This document shows positions 58,845 through 64,000 of a DNA stretch of 64,000 nt, piece by piece. Under the pieces are notes generated by a model. That model saw only the letters and a program-made list of their open reading frames with translations. It had not been told where the DNA came from and made no database searches. Numbering within the stretch: position 1 is the stretch's first letter; every line of letters starts with the position of its first letter. This DNA is from Takakia lepidozioides (Eukaryota; Streptophyta; Takakiopsida; Takakiales; Takakiaceae): contig CM060732.1 of the NCBI GenBank assembly GCA_030704615.1, forward strand, positions 66,197,053 through 66,261,052, in the 5' to 3' direction. Both the position numbers and the translations under genes were made by a program.

Positions 58845-60682
58845 GTGGGGGAGGTGCACATTGTGAGTGTCATCACGGAGTTACCCAGGGGTTCTGAGGG
58901 GAGTACGGCTACAGGCAGTAGCAGTGAGAGTGGGTTCACCAGACGAGGTGTTCGTTTCAGACCACCTTCACCTCCACCCTCAACTAGTGCAGAGTCAGAC
59001 ACAGACTTGGAGGTTTCATCAACAGGTGTGCAGTTTCATTCGCCATTGTTGTGGGACGACATGGAGGAGATGTATGGAGCTACCAAGGGGCCTCGTAGGT
59101 ACTCTGGAGCTGTGGGCACAATCGAGTTGGATGACTTTATCCAGGAGTTCGACAGTTGGTGTGATTTGCAGCAGATGCGCAATCCACAGCTATTCACCCC
59201 ATTCATGGCGTGGAAGGGACTGTCCAGCATTTGGAAGGCCCGCCTATGGACGATTACCACGAGTTCAGGCGAGGATATGAAGCAGAGATTGAGGAGTGGA
59301 GGATGTATTGGTCACTTGACTACGTCTCCATTACTCGAGGCACGACGCGACCAGTAGTTGCATCAGTACCAATATCTCCCACTGCCAGCACTAGTAGTGG
59401 AACAAGTAGTGCCGGTATTTCTGCAGGTGGTACCAGTTCAAAAGGTGCTACTACTCCTCCTGCCACGACTACAACACATGTGCCTAGATTCAACCCGGTG
59501 GTGGAGTTCTTCCAGGAGTTGCGGAGGAACTACCAAGGTGTACGGACAGAGAAACTGCGAAGTTTGCAAGACTTCCAGCGCAAACCCAGTGAGAGCTTGC
59601 GAGAGGCCTACACTCGTATGAGGCGCTTGATAAGTGTAATCCAAGGGGTTACTGAAGCTCAAGCAATCCAGTTCTGGTATGGAATTTTGGACAAGGAGCT
59701 CAGGAGAAGGGTGCGGGATGCAACCCTGTTACAGGCAGCCCAACCCACATTAGCAGATGTGTTTCTGCTGGCTGAGCGGATTGAGCTCAACATAGTGGAG
59801 GAGCGAGTTATTACCATTGGATTTGGCAAAGACATGCCTGCACGAGGCGCAGCTGCTAGCCCACAGGCACAAGGGACTGCCCAACAGCGTGGTCAGGGGG
59901 GCAAGGTTTCCCAACCCAAGTTCCATGGAGCTTACAGGGGACCTCAAGTGCAGAGGCCAGTAGCATCTTTTGCAAGCCAACAACAACCAAGGGTGGTATG
60001 TTGGACATGTGGAGGACCCCATGTCAAAAGAGATTGCCCAGAGAGTGGCAGAAGGCCGGCACAAGCACAGCCTACACAGTTGCAGTGTGGGCATTGTGGC
60101 AAGTATGGGCATGGAGATGCCCAGTGTTATGACTTGCATCCTGAGTTGCGCCCAGGCCAATTCCAAAGGAACAATGGTGGCCGGGGGCGAGGTGGACCAG
60201 CCCAGAGAGGACGAGGTGGTCGGGCACGAGGTGCAGGCCAAGGGCAAGCTCAACATGGCCAAGGACGCGGTGGTCAGGGTGTTGACCAAGGCATGGCCAA
60301 CCGGCTTCAGCAGCTAGAGCAGAGGCTCGCTGCAATGGCTATAGCTCAGGCGGTACCGGCTCCCAGGCGGGATGGTCCACCTCCTGCTCCTGAGGGGGGA
60401 GATATGGGAGGCATGGGATTCATGTGCGGAGCAGCACTACCACTAGAGCAGGTGGAGTCTGCTGCAGCCGTGACTCGAGGAGCATCACGAGTTCCTGAGC
60501 CACGAGGTGCACAGGTGGAATTGGATCCAGAACGTGGGGAGGCAAGCCGTCAGGCGAGGCTTCCTCAGTCATTTATATTGGCGGAAACAGTGTCGACGCC
60601 ACCATGGCACCTAGTTCTCGCCCGACTGTTACTGAGGCGGAGGTCACTATGCCATTGGGGAGAGCTACACGTGCAGCACTGA
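58845..60682 (+). pseudogene. Gypsy gag with two zinc knuckles (one frameshift)
   Basis: The N-terminal frame 58,845-59,357 reads ELDDFIQEFDSWCDLQQMRN, typical of the start of a Retrotrans_gag domain. A frameshift near 59,200 moves the reading to 59,210-60,682, which continues with DYHEFRRGYEAEIEEWRMYW, VEFFQELRRNYQGVRTEKLR and RMRRLISVIQGVTEAQAIQF. Two zinc knuckles follow at about 60,000-60,130: CWTCGGPHVKRDC (one residue shorter than the canonical spacing) and CGHCGKYGHGDAQC. A Gly/Arg/Gln-rich tail comes next. Gag packages element RNA in virus-like particles. Frame changes continue after 60,600. Confidence 0.88.
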
Positions 60683-60946
60683 CACCTGCTACCAAAGCTA
60701 GTGCAGCCGGTGTGTTGTTGGGGGCAGCCACCTCTGTGTGCCAAGCCCCACTGTTCTCGGCAACCATGATTGCGACGCCGGGGGTAAGACCAGCTGCAGT
60801 GTTCAGACTAGCAACAACACTCTGTGAGAGTGGGGAGGTCATTTCATCTTCTGCGGAGTTAGTGGAAGGTGTAGTGGCAGAGGGATCCTCGGATTTGAGG
60901 ATCAACGACTGCCACGGCTGCGCCCTGGCAAGCTGCAGCTGCCAGG

Positions 60947-61810
60947 TTGACGGAGCTGCCAGCTAGGCCAGCCTTTGAGCGCGCCATGGTGACACCTGGA
61001 GTTGTCTTATTAGACAACCAGGATGACATTTTCTCTTTGAGTGGACCGGCAGGCAAGAAGTACCGGCCACTGCGGGTCTTGTTGGACTCGGGAGCTCAGC
61101 CACTGATGTTGGGCAGAGCTGCTATTGCAGGTTTGGGCCTCATGGAGGCAGATATGGAGCCTTGTCCTTTCTAGATACAGACATCTCTGGGAGGATCAGA
61201 GCAGGCTCGGGGCATGACACGGCATCAGTTGGCCATTAGACTGCAGCCGGATCATCCTATCGATGGCTCAGTGATGCGAGCCAAGGCCATTGTGACAGAC
61301 GCGGTCACTTACGATGTCCTCGTTGGTGGGGCAATGTTATATCCCATGGGCTTCACCCTGGACTTTTGGGAGGAGTCAGCATCCTACAGGCCTGGATGGC
61401 AATCAGGGGATGGTCGTCGTGCACAGCTCCCTGTGACATTCATTGGGGGTATTGCGGCTGCCCAACGGGGCAAGATGCCAACACTAGCCGCCTTTACAGC
61501 TGCAGTTAGTTGGCCTGGAGAGTTGCTGGAAGGCAATGCCCATGCAGATGATGTGTCACCTCTAGCAGAGCAGGATGACATGCATGGTATGGCGGAGTTG
61601 CCTGCCATGGTTGCTCATACTCCATTGTGGGGTACGAGCAAGGATTTGCAGCAGGTTGCTGATCGACGGGTGCAACAAGCCTGGGTAGAGGCTTTTGTAC
61701 CGTCAGGAGAGGAGGAGAGTGCGGGTATTGCACCAGGACCACCTCAGTTGTCACCATTGGATACCACACTTATTGTGTGGCAGTATCCGGATGAAGGCAT
61801 TTGCCTTCTG
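60947..61810 (+). pseudogene. Gypsy aspartic protease domain
   Basis: The active-site motif RVLLDSGAQPLMLGR is encoded around 61,073-61,117 (catalytic Asp codon 61,085-61,087). A single TAG at 61,172-61,174 separates it from the downstream frame 61,214-61,855, which carries the end of the protease (VTDAVTYDVLVGGAMLYPMG) and runs without a break into the methyltransferase. Confidence 0.85.
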
Positions 61811-62733
61811 GACTTATTTGGCGGGATCAGCACCGGATTGGCTGCTGTACTATAGGCAGGTGTGCAGGTAAGGCGTTACCTGTATGTGGAGAGGGATGAG
61901 ACTGCACGACGCGTCTCACTGCGCCATGTTGCTTAGTTGGTACAGCAGTACCCTGCTTTGTTGCCAATGTCTGCAGTTCGTGGATACCAACAAGCCTTGC
62001 CAACAGACATTTCGTTGCTAGGGGCGCCGGATTTGGAGCAGGTTGGCTCCATTGATCTGGTAGTGGCAGGTTGGCCCTGCCAAGGGCATTCATCAGCCGG
62101 GCATGGCAATGGATTGCGAGACTCGAGGACGGGTCTGTTTTGGGAGATGGTGCGGATTTTGCGCCACTTGTAGCTTCATCAAGTTCTATCGCCAGCATAC
62201 ATCTTGGAGAATGTGCCACTGATGGGCGATTCTCGGGCCAGGGTGATGGCCAGTGTGCATCAAGTCCGGTCGTGGCTTGGTCAGCAGTGTTGCTGGATGC
62301 AGCTGCAGTGGGATCACGGGCTCATCGTCCACGGCTATGGTGGACTAACTTGATGCCACCCGCACTGCTCAAGCGTGCATTTGATGGGGTGCAGCGGCCA
62401 ACACACCTCATAGTGGACAGCATTTTGGACAGAGGGAGGCAGTCTCAACGTGTGAGACACGATGACCGTTCGCCTTTGGTAGTGGTCAACAGGGTGGGTC
62501 AACCACGAGCAGCATTACCTACACTGCTCAGCTTCCCAGGATCCCATGCTTTTCGGGATGGTGGACCTGGCCTCCTGTGGGATGCTCAGTTGCAACAGTT
62601 AGTGGAGCCTAATGTCGACGAGCGAGAGTGGGCTATGGGGTTTTCCACTGGGACCACGGCGGTGCCTTCTCTTTCTGAGGCATCACGTCGTCAGGTGTTG
62701 GGGCAAGCAATGGATCTCAATTGCTTGACCTAG
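61790..62733 (+). pseudogene. Cytosine-5 DNA methyltransferase domain inside the gypsy polyprotein
   Basis: Motif I, DLFGGISTGL (AdoMet binding), is encoded from 61,811 in the same frame as the protease. Motif IV, AGWPCQGHSSAGHG, has the catalytic Cys codon at 62,078-62,080. Motif VI, ILENVPLMGD, is at 62,204-62,230. After a frame change come HRPRLWWTNLMP (62,323 onward; motif VIII-like, reminiscent of DNMT3-type hRaRyfW) and DEREWAMGFSTGTT with RRQVLGQAMDLN (motifs IX-X), ending at a stop at 62,731-62,733. Order and spacing are those of a complete C5 methyltransferase. TAG stops at 61,853, 61,934 and 62,171 and one frameshift inactivate this copy. Gypsy elements with captured cytosine methyltransferases have been reported from charophytes and dinoflagellates. 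Confidence 0.9.
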
Positions 62734-62742
62734 ATTATCAGC

Positions 62743-63045
62743 TTGGCTATGGCTGAGCAACGTAGAGTGCGGAGTACACTTCCCTTGACGGTCTCTCTGC
62801 CTACCGAGACGGTACAGGCAGTGAGTGGGGGCGAGCCGGTGAGGACCACAGGGTATAGACATCCATGGCACACGTGGGAGGTGCTCGAGGTCCAGAGGGA
62901 GTTGGCAGCCAAGGCAGCTGTGATGGATGAGGTTGGGGATTCTTCTCGGGTTGAGGAGGTTCTCAATGATGAGATGATGGGGCAGGATGAGGCCTTGTCA
63001 TTGACTGAGCAGGAAGGGAGTACTGCTCAAGAGGTTGCAGCATAG
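62743..63045 (+). other. Linker between methyltransferase and reverse transcriptase
   Basis: An open frame of 100 codons, Glu-rich, no domain recognised (TGYRHPWHTWEVLEVQREL). It ends with TAG at 63,043-63,045 and the reading continues in the RT region. Confidence 0.5.
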
Positions 63046-64000
63046 CAACCACGGGACGCGTCCTCTACCTCTAAGCCCACTGGACTTAAGGTTGCAGTTA
63101 CGGAGGACAATTGGGAGCCTGACATTGGACCCATTGTTACCGGAAGAGAGAGACGACGTATGTGGCGGTTCCTGAGGGCTTACAAGAATTGCTTTGCCTT
63201 CAGTTTGAAGGACTTGGGAGCACTGAAGGGTCAAAAGATTCGCATTGAATTGGCTACTGACACGCCAATCTTTCGGAGACCCTATAGATACAATGACATG
63301 GAGCGGTCCTTGATTCAGATGAGAACTCAGGATCTTTGGGAGGCAGGCTTGGTAGAGCTCTCTGGTGGAGAGTATGCTTCAGCCACAGTGATGCCAGCCA
63401 AGAAGGATGTCTACCAAGAAGGATGTCTATGGCAATTGGACGGAGAGACGTATGTGCGGTGATTACCGGCCTGTAAATCGTCAGACCAAGTCCGATATGT
63501 ATGCCATGCCGACACCAGAGGAGATCTTTGATGCCATTGGGCATTCCAAGGTCTTTAGCACGTTGGATTTACGATCCGGATATCACCAGTTGCCGATCAA
63601 GGAGGCGGATAAGCAAAAGACGGCATTCTGGGGGATCAATGAGCACGGGAAAGATTGCCTATACCAGTGGCGGTTCTTACCATTTGGGCTTAAAAACGCT
63701 CCTGCTGAGTTTCAAAGGGTCATGGACAGGATTCTAGCAAGGGTGGAGTTTGCTCGGTGCTACATAGATGACATCATCATCTTTAGTGCTACGGTGGAGG
63801 AGCATGAGAGACACCTTCAGGGGGTATTTGAGCGCTTGAGGACGCACGGATTGAAGTTACATCCGGGAAAGTGCAAGTTTTTCCACAACCAGATTGAGTA
63901 TCTGGGTCACATGATATATCCTGAAGGATTGGGGGTACATCAGACTAAGGTAGAGTCCATTGCACAAGTTCCACGCCCCACGGATGTGAGCCGAGTTCGA
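63046..64000 (+). pseudogene. Gypsy reverse transcriptase, cut by the window end
   Basis: Starts with WRFLRAYKNCFAFSLKDLG and FRRPYRYNDMERSLIQM. A 16-bp tandem duplication at 63,398-63,429 shifts the frame. RT then continues: CGDYRPVNRQTKSDMYAMPT, STLDLRSGYHQLPIKEADKQ, FLPFGLKNAPAEFQRVMDRI, the intact catalytic box CYIDDIIIFSAT near 63,760, and GLKLHPGKCKFFHNQIEYLG. RNase H and integrase would follow beyond 64,000. Apart from the duplication this domain is well preserved, suggesting a young insertion. Confidence 0.93.

Overview
The window is nuclear DNA of a green plant in the broad sense. The evidence is a multi-exon plant-type GH3 beta-xylosidase, a plastid-type YbeY gene carrying the start of a HAD domain (a fusion typical of plants), plant-style CACTA and Ty3/gypsy elements, and TTTAGGG-like repeats. 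A gypsy element that carries a cytosine methyltransferase points towards a streptophyte alga (Chara- or Klebsormidium-like) or an early-diverging land plant. That placement is inference.

Layout. 2.9-7.7 kb (-): an intact eight-exon beta-xylosidase; the splice sites close into one 807-codon frame. 8.9-12.4 kb (+): a YbeY gene that fades out after the start of its HAD half. 13.2-15.1 kb: two LINE fragments in opposite orientation. 16.3-43.5 kb: one decayed gypsy retrotransposon (LTR-like direct repeats at 16.3 and 43.0 kb; gag, protease, RT and RNase H remains) that was split by other elements. The main insertion is an 18.3-kb segment (19,592-37,927) with 23-bp terminal inverted repeats and a TA at each end. 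Its 5' side lies against the gag core and its 3' side lies just upstream of the gag zinc knuckle. A 1,116-bp CACTA element (39,204-40,319) sits in the pol part of the same gypsy copy. 46.4 kb: a 60-bp tandem array. 47.0-51.5 kb (-): a LINE, itself split by a 1,158-bp foldback element. 52.9-53.2 kb (-): an intact ribosomal protein P2 gene in a region dense in CTGGTA/TACCAG motifs. 57.6-64 kb (+): a second gypsy element with order gag, protease, cytosine-5 DNA methyltransferase, RT, cut by the window end.

The 18.3-kb segment is the most unusual part. It holds a DUF7869-like (putatively transposase-related) gene, a protein with Ser-Pro-Tyr repeats resembling an RNA polymerase II CTD, a ParB-like gene with introns, a gene with a degenerate DNA-methylase-like motif plus acidic and Ser-Pro tails, two adjacent FCP1/NIF-type HAD phosphatase-like genes, and an unrecognised spliced gene. 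About a dozen copies of a 24-bp palindrome lie between these genes and inside their introns; I saw none elsewhere in the window. Most of these genes now carry frameshifts. My reading is that this is a fossil of a large cargo-carrying DNA transposon with its own recurrent cis element.
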